Shown here: in pieces, positions 38,517 through 46,736 of the stretch
Position numbering within the stretch: the first letter of the stretch is position 1
Layout of the letters: each line of letters opens with the position of its first letter
Source of the DNA: an uncultured Elusimicrobium sp.
Lineage (GTDB): Bacteria > Elusimicrobiota > Elusimicrobia > Elusimicrobiales > Elusimicrobiaceae
Assembly (NCBI GenBank): GCA_902797165.1
Contig: CADBRU010000005.1
Location: forward strand, 1 to 52,106
Length of the DNA: 52,106 bases
Direction of reading: 5' to 3'
Program-made: the position numbers and the translations under genes
The notes under the pieces: generated by a model
Seen by the model: the letters and a program-made list of their open reading frames with translations, nothing else
Databases searched by the model: none
What the model was told of the DNA's origin: nothing

Positions 38517-38999
38517 ATGAAAAAAGGTTTTACGCTAATTGAACTACTGGTAGTAGTTCTTATTATCGGTATTTTGTCGGCAATTGCTTTGCCGCAATAT
38601 ACTGCCGCGGTGGAAAAAAGCCGAGCAACGGAAGTACTGATTAATCTAAGACATATTAAACAAGCTTATGACTTACAGTATCTGGCAGATCCTGCAAATA
38701 TTAGTTCCGTTAAAGCAAAAGATATAACGGAATTAAGCGGTGGAAAATGGAATACCAGCGGCACAAAGTATTGTACTAAAAGGGTAATATATTATATTGA
38801 TTCTGATTCCTTTACTGCATCTAGATGCAAGGACCCATCATCGGATTGTGAGGGATGTGATGAGCCGATCGATTACGCTTTGACTTTTTATCCTTCGCAC
38901 GATACAAGTAATGTCGATTCGTGCACAGCAACGAGTGAATTGGGATATAAAGTGTGCAAAGGCACAAATGTAAATGTAATAGATGATCGTGAAGGATAA
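38517..38999 (+). CDS. Type IV pilin-like protein
   Basis: Predicted prepilin, 160 residues. Leader MKKG, E5, hydrophobic helix, PQYTAAVEKSRATEV. Variable part: AYDLQYLADPANISS, GGKWNTSGTKYCTKRVIY, CKDPSSDCEGCDEP, ELGYKVCKGTNVN, closest in layout to the pilin at 3394-3891 (CTKYFMY, VGYKICKGLE). The ribosome site AACAGGAGAAAAGT is strong. No separate promoter or upstream terminator is evident, so it may be read from the PTS-nanE promoter. A bidirectional terminator follows. Confidence 0.9.
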   Translation: MKKGFTLIELLVVVLIIGILSAIALPQYTAAVEKSRATEVLINLRHIKQAYDLQYLADPANISSVKAKDITELSGGKWNTSGTKYCTKRVIYYIDSDSFTASRCKDPSSDCEGCDEPIDYALTFYPSHDTSNVDSCTATSELGYKVCKGTNVNVIDDREG

Positions 39000-39020
39000 T
39001 CCTGATCAATACAAATCAAA

Positions 39021-39047
39021 AAACCCCCGCTAATTAGCGGGGGTTTT
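39021..39047. terminator. Bidirectional terminator between pilin and barrel gene
   Basis: Stem AAACCCCCGC with GCGGGGGTTT around TAATTA, with A and T runs outside. Confidence 0.88.
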
Positions 39048-39064
39048 GTTTGATATCTTAAAAC

Positions 39065-39721
39065 TTAGAACTTAACGCCCAGTTTGAGCATAATGCTCCA
39101 ATAGGCTAAGTCTTGATGTCCAAAGCGGCTCTTCATATCACTGCGAAGTCCTACCCAGTTGTAGCGGCCTTCCGCACCGAACACAACCGTTTCGTCCATA
39201 TCAAATTCAAGTCCGGCGCCTAACATCCACGCAATATCCAAACTATCGTAAAGTTCGGAATCTTGTGTAGCCAAATCTCTTTGTTTGGCATAGGCATAGG
39301 CTCCGCCGATACCGGCAGTCCCGTACAAGCGTGTCATAGATTTAGGGAACAAATACGCGCGCCCCGTAACCAAAGCCGTACCTACCCCGCTGCGGAAATC
39401 TGCTTTTCCGGTAGTGAGGGTAATTTCATCACCGCGGGTAAAGCCGGTATAGTTACCGTCTAAACCTAGGGTCAACCACGGCAAAATATTACGCACAAAG
39501 GCAGCCCCGATGCTAAAACCGGTTCCGCCGATTTGTAAGGTTTGGCCGTTTTCTTCCCAGTCTTTATTAAGCCACGCTACCCCGCCGTAAAATTCAACAC
39601 GGGATAAATTGGTATATAAACCATATAAAGGCGTTTCTTCATAGGTGCAGCAAGCATATTTTTCTGCTGCGTACGCCATGGGTGCCATTAACAAAATGGC
39701 GAGAATAAGTAGTTTTTTCAT
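39065..39721 (-). CDS. Exported protein, probable small outer-membrane beta-barrel
   Basis: The 218-residue product from MKKLLILAILLMAPMAYA has a clear signal peptide (cleavage near AYA-AE); AGGAG six bases before this ATG sets the start, although the frame is open 20 codons further. The mature part alternates Gly/aromatic strands: RVEFYGGVAWLN, FSIGAAFVRNILPWLTLGLDGNYTGF, LYGTAGIGGAYAYA, IAWMLGAGLEFDM, VVFGAEGRYNWVGL and the end YWSIMLKLGVKF, with a terminal Phe as in outer-membrane barrels. Two adjacent cysteines (YACCTYEE) follow the signal. No family name can be assigned. Confidence 0.7.
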   Translation of the reverse strand: MKKLLILAILLMAPMAYAAEKYACCTYEETPLYGLYTNLSRVEFYGGVAWLNKDWEENGQTLQIGGTGFSIGAAFVRNILPWLTLGLDGNYTGFTRGDEITLTTGKADFRSGVGTALVTGRAYLFPKSMTRLYGTAGIGGAYAYAKQRDLATQDSELYDSLDIAWMLGAGLEFDMDETVVFGAEGRYNWVGLRSDMKSRFGHQDLAYWSIMLKLGVKF

Positions 39722-39755
39722 AACACTCCTTTTAAAATATCCTTCTTTATATATT

Positions 39756-40352
39756 TTATTTTTTTGAGATACCTTTGACAATACATAATTCGCGGCGGGT
39801 ATCTTGAAAGGTCCCGTCCGCTACTTGTTTGACCAAATCTTCCCATTGGCCGCGTGCTTTTAAAATTTGCTCGCAAATATCCCGCACCGCTCCGTATCCG
39901 CCGCGCTTGGGGGATACATAATCGGCCAGTTGTTTTACTTCGTCTACGGCATTAGCAACGGCCAGTTTCATACCGGCCTGTTGTAGTACGCCTAAATCAA
40001 TAATATCATCTCCTATAAAAGCCGTTTGCTCTGCCGTAATGCCGTAGCGCTTACAGGCATCTTGCAAAGCGGCGGCTTTATCCATAGAGGAGTAATACAA
40101 AATATCCATACCGAGCAGTTTGCTCCAGTATTGCAAAATAGGGGCAGACCCACGCGAAACAATGCCCGTGCGCACCCCGCACGCCCGCAAGAAAATCATG
40201 CCCATCCCGTCTAAAGATTCAAAATTTTTAACCTCAATATGCCGCCCTTCGCCGTCGGTGTACCAACAAAGTTTACTGTCGGTCATCACCCCGTCCACGT
40301 CGGTTAAGAGCAGTTTTAAATTTTTGGCTTTTTGTATAAAAGATGCGTTCAT
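39756..40352 (-). CDS. kdsC: HAD phosphatase, KDO-8-phosphate phosphatase-like
   Basis: Likely removes phosphate from 3-deoxy-D-manno-octulosonate 8-phosphate in lipopolysaccharide synthesis. The 198-residue protein is of the small tetrameric KdsC class: LLLTDVDGVMTDSKL holds nucleophile D18 and acid/base D20; GIVSRGSAPI is motif II; FIGDDIIDLGVLQ is motif III with the family's following AVANAVDEVK and YVSPKRGGYGAVRDICEQIL. Length is slightly above the ~170-190 norm. TATAAT lies six bases upstream of the ATG, suggesting a leaderless mRNA. Other C0-type HAD phosphatases remain possible. Confidence 0.88.
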   Translation of the reverse strand: MNASFIQKAKNLKLLLTDVDGVMTDSKLCWYTDGEGRHIEVKNFESLDGMGMIFLRACGVRTGIVSRGSAPILQYWSKLLGMDILYYSSMDKAAALQDACKRYGITAEQTAFIGDDIIDLGVLQQAGMKLAVANAVDEVKQLADYVSPKRGGYGAVRDICEQILKARGQWEDLVKQVADGTFQDTRRELCIVKGISKK

Positions 40353-40358
40353 ACTTAA

Positions 40359-40367
40359 ATTATATCA
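40359..40367 (-). promoter_or_regulatory. Extended -10 promoter of kdsC, predicted leaderless
   Basis: On the minus strand TGA-TATAAT, six bases, ATG at 40352. Confidence 0.55.
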
Positions 40368-40391
40368 ATTCAGATGCCCTGTCGAAAATTA

Positions 40392-40397
40392 TATAAT
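40392..40397 (+). promoter_or_regulatory. -10 box of the CsgG-like lipoprotein, predicted leaderless
   Basis: TATAAT ends six bases before ATG at 40404; AAAGG lies in between but would be upstream of the expected transcript start. Confidence 0.5.
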
Positions 40398-40403
40398 AAA
40401 GGT

Positions 40404-41078
40404 ATGAAAAAATGGTTATGTGTTTTGCTGGTTTTGGGGGTTTTGGCCGGATGCACTCCCAAAACAGTAATTAGCCAAAGTTATGACTTTAGTCAGATGA
40501 ACCGTATCGGTATTATGGAATTTGCCAGTCCGTATAGCGGTTTATCGGGCGTGGAAAATTTATTTGCCAAATATTTAATTGAGTCGGGTTTTAAGGTAGT
40601 GGAGCGGGCGCAATTAGACCAAGTGTTAAAAGAGCATAATATTTCCGTATCGGGTTATTTATCCCCGGCCACTACCAAAAAAATCGGAGAAATTTTGGGC
40701 GTAGATGTACTGCTGGTGGGAGAAGTAACTTCTTATACCCCTATGCGTACCGAACTGACACTGGTGTCTTCGCGCAAAACCGAAGCGCAACCGATATATA
40801 CCCAAGCCGTACGTACCGGCCCGGACGGAAAGCCCGTGGCCTATATGCAGCAAGTGGGTACCCGTTTTCAAGACAGCACCGATGTACGCCCCAGCGAATA
40901 CACCATTAATGCACAAGTGGGCATTATTGCTAAATTAGTCGATGTGGAAACGGCAGAGATTATTTGGATCGGCTCTTTATCCAAAGACAGCGCCAGTGCC
41001 TTAGACGCGGCGGACAATATTGCGCACCGCTTAGTGAAAAGTTTTAGCAAAGAACTGAGCAAACGTTCGGGAAAATAA
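40404..41078 (+). CDS. CsgG/penicillin-binding protein activator-like lipoprotein
   Basis: The 224-residue product from MKKWLCVLLVLGVLAGCTP has a type II signal peptide with lipobox LAGC, so the mature protein is lipid-anchored. The rest follows the CsgG-type periplasmic fold: RIGIMEFASPYSG, LFAKYLIESGFKVVERAQLDQVLKEHNISVSGYL, ILGVDVLLVGEVTSYTP, and AQVGIIAKLVDVETAEIIWIGSLS. Related proteins (CsgG, LpoB-type, DUF799) work in the outer membrane as secretion or activation factors. The role here is unknown; no curli genes are seen. The next gene follows after one base. Confidence 0.8.
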   Translation: MKKWLCVLLVLGVLAGCTPKTVISQSYDFSQMNRIGIMEFASPYSGLSGVENLFAKYLIESGFKVVERAQLDQVLKEHNISVSGYLSPATTKKIGEILGVDVLLVGEVTSYTPMRTELTLVSSRKTEAQPIYTQAVRTGPDGKPVAYMQQVGTRFQDSTDVRPSEYTINAQVGIIAKLVDVETAEIIWIGSLSKDSASALDAADNIAHRLVKSFSKELSKRSGK

Positions 41079-41079
41079 T

Positions 41080-41334
41080 ATGAAACCCATCACTATTCAA
41101 CAGGGCAAATGGCTCGGAGCGCTGATTAACGAATTTTTGTTTTTGGTCAAAATGACCACTATTGCTTTAGTGATATTGACCGCGGTATTTATAGCCAGTC
41201 AAAGTTCGGTAGCCCCGGTTAGTACACGTTTGTTAGGCATGTATGCGTTGGAATATGCCACACACAAAGTAAAACCGTACCGTGTGTATTTTCCGCAACC
41301 GTACGGCGCAAATTTAAAAGATAAAAAGAGGTAA
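41080..41334 (+). CDS. Small hypothetical single-pass membrane protein
   Basis: An 84-residue protein of no recognised family. One hydrophobic segment (LFLVKMTTIALVILTAVFIA, about residues 20-39) is followed by a polar, Tyr/Pro-rich C-terminus (YRVYFPQPYGANLKDKKR). It is packed between the CsgG-like lipoprotein and serS with one and three bases to its neighbours, so it is translated as part of that transcript. The tight packing makes it a real gene, but function is open. Confidence 0.65.
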   Translation: MKPITIQQGKWLGALINEFLFLVKMTTIALVILTAVFIASQSSVAPVSTRLLGMYALEYATHKVKPYRVYFPQPYGANLKDKKR

Positions 41335-41337
41335 ATT

Positions 41338-42624
41338 ATGTTAGACATTAAACAAATTGTTGCAACTCCCGATGAAATTAAAAAACGCTTGTCTCTGCGC
41401 AAACCGGAATTATCCGCGCAAGTAGACGAAGTATTAAAAGCATATGATAATTACAAAAAAGTATTAGCCGCTGTGGAAGAAATGCGCGCTAAACGCAACA
41501 GTTTGTCTAAACAAATCGGCCAAATTAAACGGGAAAAAGGGGACGCCGCTGCCGCCGAAGCCATGAAAGAAGTAGGCGTACTCAAAGACAGTATGGCGCA
41601 AAAAGAGGCCGAACTGGAACCCTTAAAAAATCAAATTGATAATTTACTCTTAAGTATTCCCAATTTGCCGCATGAAGGTATCCCTGTAGGCAAAAGCGAT
41701 GCCGACAATCCGGAAGTAAAAGTCTGCGATATGCCACTTCCCAAATTTGATTTTACGCCGCTTGATCACCAAGCAGTCGGGGAGAAATTGGGCATTTTAG
41801 ATTTTGCCGCCGCCGCTACTTTATCGGGTAGCCGCTTTGCTTTGTATAAAGGGGATGGGGCGCGTTTAGAGCGTGCAATTATTTCTTTCTTCTTAGACAC
41901 ACACGCCAAAAAAGGCTATACCGAAATTTTACCGCCGGTGATTGTGAACGAAGAAATTATGTACGGCACGGGGCAACTACCTAAATTTCGCGAAGACATG
42001 TATGAACTGACCGGAGAGCCGAAACAATTTTTAATTTCTACCGCGGAAATTCCGCTTACCAACTTAAACCGCAGCCGCCAAATTGCTGAGGCCGAACTGC
42101 CGATTAAACTGACCGCATGGACGCCGTGTTTTCGCAAAGAATCGGGCACGTACGGTAAAGATACGCGCGGTTTAATTCGCAATCACCAATTTAACAAAGT
42201 GGAACTGGTAATGCTTTCTAAACCGGAAGAATCTTACAAGATGCTCGAAATTATGGTAGAAGACGCACAAGATGTATTGCGCCAATTGGGGCTACCTTAC
42301 CACGTGGTAGAACTTTGCTCGGGGGATATTGGTTTTTCCTCTGCCAAAACGTATGATATTGAGGTTTGGATGCCCAGTGAAAACCGCTTCCGCGAAATTT
42401 CTTCTTGCTCCAACTGCTTAGACTTCCAAGCGCGCCGTATGGGTATGCGCTACAAAAACGCCAACGGTAAATTGGAATATGTACACACCTTAAACGGCAG
42501 CGGGGTAGCCGTAGGCCGCACCTTTGCGGCTATCTTGGAAAATTTCCAACAAAAAGACGGCTCCGTTATTATTCCGGAAGTCTTACGCCCGTACTTCGGC
42601 AAAGACAAAATTGAGGCGAAATAA
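41338..42624 (+). CDS. serS: Seryl-tRNA synthetase
   Basis: Class II aminoacyl-tRNA synthetase charging tRNA-Ser. The 428-residue protein has the N-terminal antiparallel coiled coil (about residues 28-110), then motif 1 (YTEILPPVIVNEEIMYGTGQLPKF), motif 2 (TPCFRKESGTYGKDTRGLIRNHQF with the TAEIPL serine-site segment upstream) and motif 3 (LNGSGVAVGRTFAAILENFQ). Complete and normal length. Its TAA overlaps the ATG of the TPR gene (TAATG). Confidence 0.97.
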   Translation: MLDIKQIVATPDEIKKRLSLRKPELSAQVDEVLKAYDNYKKVLAAVEEMRAKRNSLSKQIGQIKREKGDAAAAEAMKEVGVLKDSMAQKEAELEPLKNQIDNLLLSIPNLPHEGIPVGKSDADNPEVKVCDMPLPKFDFTPLDHQAVGEKLGILDFAAAATLSGSRFALYKGDGARLERAIISFFLDTHAKKGYTEILPPVIVNEEIMYGTGQLPKFREDMYELTGEPKQFLISTAEIPLTNLNRSRQIAEAELPIKLTAWTPCFRKESGTYGKDTRGLIRNHQFNKVELVMLSKPEESYKMLEIMVEDAQDVLRQLGLPYHVVELCSGDIGFSSAKTYDIEVWMPSENRFREISSCSNCLDFQARRMGMRYKNANGKLEYVHTLNGSGVAVGRTFAAILENFQQKDGSVIIPEVLRPYFGKDKIEAK

Positions 42625-43823
42625 TGCGTAAAATAATTTGTCTATTCGTCGCGGCAGTGTTTGCTGCGACCCTTACCCTTCCCGTGCAAGCGGAAGTAAA
42701 ATTACCACCGGATGTGATGGAATATGCCAGGGCGGGAATAGACGGCGTTTATACGCTCGATTTTGATAAAGCCAACGAAAATATACAAAAGGTGTTTGAG
42801 TTGTATCCGGATCATCCGTTTGCTCATTTCGGCAATGCTATGGTGGCATGGGCACGCTACGAATATGAATTTGAAATGAGTGATACCAAACAGCAAAAAG
42901 TATTTGAGAAAATTTTGGATGACTCTATTGCGGGTATTAAGCGGTGGCTAAGGCAATATCCCGACGATCCAAACGCTTATATGGGTATCGGCGCATTATA
43001 CGGACTGCGTGCCATGTTCTCCATGCGTACGCGCAGTTGGATAACGGCGTATTTTTCCGGTCGGCGCGCAATTGCCAATTTAGAAAAGTCCATGGAGTTG
43101 GACCCCACCTATTACGACTCGTATTTTGGGCTTGGAATTTACAATTATTTTGCGGGTACTTTGCCTAATGTAATTAAAATTTTAGCGCGCATCGTGGCCA
43201 TTAAGGGCAATGTAGATGAGGGCGTTAAACAACTTAATATTGCGCGGGAAAAAGCCACTTTTACTTCAGACAGCGCCAAACTGATTTTAATTGAAGTGCA
43301 AAATACGCGCGGTAATAAATATTACGATCCGGCCAAATCACTGGAGTATATTGAGCAGTTACACGCTAAATTTCCGTCTAATCCGCTGATGCATTATGTG
43401 GTGCTGATTTGTTTGTTTGAAAACGGCAAATACGAGCAAGTTATTACGGGCGGAAAAGAATTTTTAAGTTTAATCGGTTCCAATAAATTTTATAAAGAGA
43501 TTTATATTCCGCGTGCCTATACCGCTATCGGTACGTCTTATATGGCTTTGGGAGAGTGGGACAAAGCGCGCGAAGCGTTTGAACAAAGCCATATTGATAC
43601 GGCCAGCCAAGAGCCCAGCCGCTGGGGCGTATGGAACGAATACCGCTTGGGGCAAGTATATGATGTGCTCGGTTGGCGCGAGCGGGCAATTGCACAATAT
43701 AAAAAAGTCTTATCTTTCAAAGATAAATGGGGCTTTGACGCTTTTGCCAAAGAAGGGTTAAAAAACCCGTGGCAAGCCGCCACGGGTATAGATGTAGGCC
43801 CTCTGCCACCGCAACAGAATTAA
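42624..43823 (+). CDS. Exported TPR-repeat protein
   Basis: The 399-residue protein begins with a signal peptide (IICLFVAAVFAATLTLPVQA). Tetratricopeptide-like repeats follow: FDKANENIQKVFELYPDHPFAHFGNAM, PNAYMGIGALYGLRAM, NLEKSMELDPTYYDSYFGLGIYNYF, ALGEWDKAREAFEQSH and RLGQVYDVLGWRERAIAQYKKVLSF. It probably acts as a periplasmic interaction scaffold. It is translationally coupled to serS. Its 3' end overlaps the converging pilin by four bases. Confidence 0.82.
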   Translation: MRKIICLFVAAVFAATLTLPVQAEVKLPPDVMEYARAGIDGVYTLDFDKANENIQKVFELYPDHPFAHFGNAMVAWARYEYEFEMSDTKQQKVFEKILDDSIAGIKRWLRQYPDDPNAYMGIGALYGLRAMFSMRTRSWITAYFSGRRAIANLEKSMELDPTYYDSYFGLGIYNYFAGTLPNVIKILARIVAIKGNVDEGVKQLNIAREKATFTSDSAKLILIEVQNTRGNKYYDPAKSLEYIEQLHAKFPSNPLMHYVVLICLFENGKYEQVITGGKEFLSLIGSNKFYKEIYIPRAYTAIGTSYMALGEWDKAREAFEQSHIDTASQEPSRWGVWNEYRLGQVYDVLGWRERAIAQYKKVLSFKDKWGFDAFAKEGLKNPWQAATGIDVGPLPPQQN

Positions 43824-44320
43824 TTCTCTAAGAAAAATTGTTCGTCATTATCATTGGAAAATTTCTTTCCTCCCAGAGAAATGCAGATTTCCTTGTTTCC
43901 ATTGTCAATCGCAGCATCACATAGAAATTTTCCGGCGTGTTCAAAATCACCGCCATCATAATTCATAGAAGTCATGGCTATAAAATAGCCAGATTCAAAT
44001 TTTGGCATGGCTACTACCCAACAGCCAATTTTGCCATTCGTCCCGGGAATACATTCATCTACGCCATATTCCCAATCTTTGGTCTCTGAAGGGACATCTA
44101 TATCCAAATTATCCCAATCTGAAAAGGCAATTCCATTGGCGTTTCCATTTTGCAGAATATATAAATCCGTAGCTTCCACTAATTTTTTTAAGTTTATTTT
44201 CGCTTCAGCAATACGGGTTTTGCGCACGGCTTTAGTATATTGTGGCAAGGCTATTGCCGACAAGATACCGATAATCAAAACTACTACCAGTAGTTCGATT
44301 AAAGTAAAACCTTTTTTCAT
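43820..44320 (-). CDS. Type IV pilin-like protein
   Basis: Predicted prepilin, 166 residues. Leader MKKG, E5, helix, PQYTKAVRKTRIAEA. Variable part: KLVEATDLYILQNGNANGIAFSDWDNLDI, CIPGTNGKIGCWVVAM, and CDAAIDNGNKEICISLGGKKF near the end, with four cysteines that may pair. The ribosome site AAGGAGAAAAGT is strong. The predicted promoter is ~190 bases upstream, and the leader between contains several hairpins including REP-like palindromes, which is unlike the short leaders of other pilins here. Confidence 0.9.
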   Translation of the reverse strand: MKKGFTLIELLVVVLIIGILSAIALPQYTKAVRKTRIAEAKINLKKLVEATDLYILQNGNANGIAFSDWDNLDIDVPSETKDWEYGVDECIPGTNGKIGCWVVAMPKFESGYFIAMTSMNYDGGDFEHAGKFLCDAAIDNGNKEICISLGGKKFSNDNDEQFFLEN

Positions 44321-44340
44321 ACTTTTCTCCTTTTATTTAA

Positions 44341-44510
44341 GTCGTCTTCCTAAAGTTGGCTTAGGATCTTTGTCAATAGGGTCCACCCTGAACTCGTTTC
44401 AGCGTCTCCCGCTTCCCTGTTTTTATAAATAAGGTTTTTCCTTATTTTATTTAGGAAGTTGAAGAACCCAGATCAAGTCCGGGATGGGCCTTTACTAAGC
44501 AACTAAATAA
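44341..44510. repeat. Cluster of REP-like palindromes in the pilin leader
   Basis: The leader holds at least four inverted repeats: TCCTAA/TTAGGA (44348-44366); CTGAACTCGTTTCAG (44388-44402); AATAAGG/CCTTATT around a 5-base loop (~44429-44447); and CCCAGATCAAGTCCGGG (44467-44483). CTGAACTCGTTTCAG and CCCGGACTTGATC...GGG closely resemble palindromes I recall as widely dispersed in unrelated bacterial genomes. Only one copy of each is in the window. Confidence 0.55.
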
Positions 44511-44537
44511 AGTATAGTTTTTTTTTTGCTTTGTCAA
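44511..44537 (-). promoter_or_regulatory. Pilin promoter with A10 tract in spacer
   Basis: On the minus strand GACTTGACA, a 15-base spacer with ten A residues (44518-44527), TATACT. It lies upstream of the palindrome cluster. Confidence 0.6.
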
Positions 44538-44564
44538 GTCTTTTCTGAAAATTTTCAAAACCAT

Positions 44565-44589
44565 AAAAACCCCGGTAAAAACCGGGGTT
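44565..44589 (-). terminator. Intrinsic terminator after the TPR gene
   Basis: On the minus strand AACCCCGG/CCGGGGTT with a 6-base loop and a short T run; it ends the M3 peptidase-to-TPR transcript just before the pilin promoter. Confidence 0.8.
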
Positions 44590-44596
44590 AAATTTT

Positions 44597-45943
44597 TTAA
44601 TATTCTAAAACAGTTCCGTCTTGTTCACTGCAAATCTTGAAATTCATCCATTCCCGTTTTTGAACCAGTGAATTGGGAGGTACCACCAAGGACGGATTGG
44701 TACGGGCACGTTTGCGCGCGACATAATGCCACAGGGCACCTTTAAGCGGGTCTGCGGGTTCTTCTTCGTGAGCAATAACATAATAGCGTGCTTCCCGTTT
44801 GCTGATGGGCAAAACATATAACCCCATGCGGCTGCGCATGGTTTGCAGAGAGCAATTGGTTTGCTTATTTAACCAAGCCAATTCATCGGCAGAAATTTCG
44901 GCATATCCTTTTTCTTTTAATTGTTGACGCAAATTGTTAATTTTATTTTGCTGCTGCTGCGTTAAGGGTATATCTTCCGAAGGTAATAAGAATAATTTTT
45001 TGCCTTTGGTGGCGGCTTGATATACTTCCATACCGCTATCGGTTAATGTGTTATCTGGCAAGAAAATCTTTTCCCCTTTTAAATCACGTAATTGGAAAAT
45101 ATCCTGTGTGGGGATGCCGCTGTTTTGAAAGACCGCAATGGCATCTTGCGCAATTTGTTTTTTAAGTATTTGATATCCTTCCGCGGTCAGCACATTACGC
45201 GCGAAAACGGTGTCCTTAAATAAAGTGACGGAATAATCTTCCGGCAGGGTACCGAATTTTTCTTTCAAATATTCAATGCCGCCGCGTTGTTCGGCTTGGT
45301 GTATGTGCTCAAATAAATCACGATTTTCCGCAGTTAATGTGTCTTGGTCGGGGGGAATGGCGTAGCGTTGTTTGAGGGCTTGTAGCATTTCTTCATCGGA
45401 AAAATAAATCGGCTCCAACGCAATTAACCGCCGGCGGGCAATTAAATTGAGCGGTTCAACGGCTAAAGCGGTTTGATATATTTTAGCCGCTTCTTTTTTA
45501 TCGCCCATACCCTCGGTAATGACGCCTTTGCCTACTAGAGAATTAACATGCGCTTCGTTATAAGCCAAAGATTTATTGTAATAGCCCAGTGCGGCTTTGT
45601 TGTTATGTTTTTTAAGTGCGATATCCCCAAGCATAGAATAGGTGTAAGAGAAATAAGGGGAATTTTTCTTCATGTACCTTAGCGCCGCTAGGAAATAACT
45701 GTTGGCATCATCTATTTCATCTTGCGTTAAACATACGCCACCCAAACTAAGCAACGTTTCCACATTATGCGAATCTAATTTTAAACAACGGCGGAACGTG
45801 TTTTTGGCGGCCACATATCTCTCCAAGGCAAATTCTTGTTTGCCTTGTTCCATACAGGTAGCCAATGTTTCTTTGGCGCAAAGCGCGGGAACAGTTAGCA
45901 ATAGTAAAATATTAATGACTAAAAAACGCGTGAAATAATGCAT
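44597..45943 (-). CDS. Exported TPR-repeat protein, second
   Basis: The 448-residue protein has a signal peptide (FLVINILLLLTVPALCA, cleavage near CA-KE). TPR-like repeats occupy about residues 25-180 (CMEQGKQEFALERYVAAKNTFRRCLKLD, ETLLSLGGVCLTQDEIDDANSYFLAALRYM, YTYSMLGDIALKKHNNKAALGYYNKSLAYN). The remaining ~260 residues show no recognisable domain. Its start overlaps the phytoene synthase gene by 32 bases with no visible ribosome site, so translational coupling is likely. Confidence 0.78.
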   Translation of the reverse strand: MHYFTRFLVINILLLLTVPALCAKETLATCMEQGKQEFALERYVAAKNTFRRCLKLDSHNVETLLSLGGVCLTQDEIDDANSYFLAALRYMKKNSPYFSYTYSMLGDIALKKHNNKAALGYYNKSLAYNEAHVNSLVGKGVITEGMGDKKEAAKIYQTALAVEPLNLIARRRLIALEPIYFSDEEMLQALKQRYAIPPDQDTLTAENRDLFEHIHQAEQRGGIEYLKEKFGTLPEDYSVTLFKDTVFARNVLTAEGYQILKKQIAQDAIAVFQNSGIPTQDIFQLRDLKGEKIFLPDNTLTDSGMEVYQAATKGKKLFLLPSEDIPLTQQQQNKINNLRQQLKEKGYAEISADELAWLNKQTNCSLQTMRSRMGLYVLPISKREARYYVIAHEEEPADPLKGALWHYVARKRARTNPSLVVPPNSLVQKREWMNFKICSEQDGTVLEY

Positions 45944-46736
45944 AAATACTGTATTTAATTTTTTCGGGTTTGGATAATTTAAGTGCTTTGTTAAACCGAA
46001 AACCCGTCTTTTCTATTTTAGCAAGATTTTGCCGATAAACAAAGCCCATTATACGACAGGGCAATATTTTACGTTTGGGCAGCGTGCATAAAATTTGATG
46101 AGCCCGTTGATAAAAAGCATTGGCTTTTTGGGCAAATTCTTGCAGCACCGGTGCAATCTGCTCAGGCTGCACCCCTTGCAAAATATCTTGCGCGGTTAAA
46201 TGATGTTTAGCCAGTAAATCTTGCGGTAAATATACGCGGCGTAGTTGGGCATCTTCGTACACGTCTCTGATAATATTGGTAATTTGTACGGCAAAACCCA
46301 AGGCTTTAGCCAAGTCTTGCGCTTTTGGACCTTTAATGCCGATAATGTCTAGCGTGGTCAGCCCCACAATACCCGCTACCCGCCACAAGTACCACTCCAG
46401 TTCCTCAAAAGTTTGATAAGTACGGCCTTGCACGTCTGCCTGCATGCCTTCAATAAGCCATACAAAACGGTCTTGTGTTAAGTTAAAATCGGTGACTAAT
46501 TTTTCCAGTTCGCGGCCTAAAGGCGCGGTGGCATTTTTATCATAGACGCGTTTGATTTCGGCTTGCCAAAAAGCAAGTTGTTTGTTTTTATCTTGAATTT
46601 CCGGCTCGTCAGCAATATCGTCCATTAAGCGGCAAAAAGCATAATACACCGCTAACGCACTGCGCCGCCTTTTATCTAAAAATAAAAAAGCCGGTCCGAA
46701 ACTTGATTTTTTATAGGCAGTCTGATCGGGTGTCAT
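45912..46736 (-). CDS. Squalene/phytoene synthase family protein
   Basis: Head-to-head prenyl transferase condensing two isoprenyl diphosphates. The 274-residue protein has both Asp-rich motifs: DDIAD (residues 39-43) and NIIRDVYED (154-162), plus the ALAVYYAFCRL start and RVYLPQDLL. The substrate (FPP or GGPP) and product (squalene, presqualene or phytoene) cannot be decided; the HpnC/D-type hopanoid genes or carotenoid desaturases that would tell are absent from the window. It overlaps coaW by four bases upstream. Confidence 0.88.
   Translation of the reverse strand: MTPDQTAYKKSSFGPAFLFLDKRRRSALAVYYAFCRLMDDIADEPEIQDKNKQLAFWQAEIKRVYDKNATAPLGRELEKLVTDFNLTQDRFVWLIEGMQADVQGRTYQTFEELEWYLWRVAGIVGLTTLDIIGIKGPKAQDLAKALGFAVQITNIIRDVYEDAQLRRVYLPQDLLAKHHLTAQDILQGVQPEQIAPVLQEFAQKANAFYQRAHQILCTLPKRKILPCRIMGFVYRQNLAKIEKTGFRFNKALKLSKPEKIKYSIYALFHAFFSH

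Noticed and set aside
44341..44510. CRISPR array or IS remnant in the pilin leader
   Set aside because: The palindromes differ from one another and are not regularly spaced, and no transposase fragment or flanking target duplication was seen.
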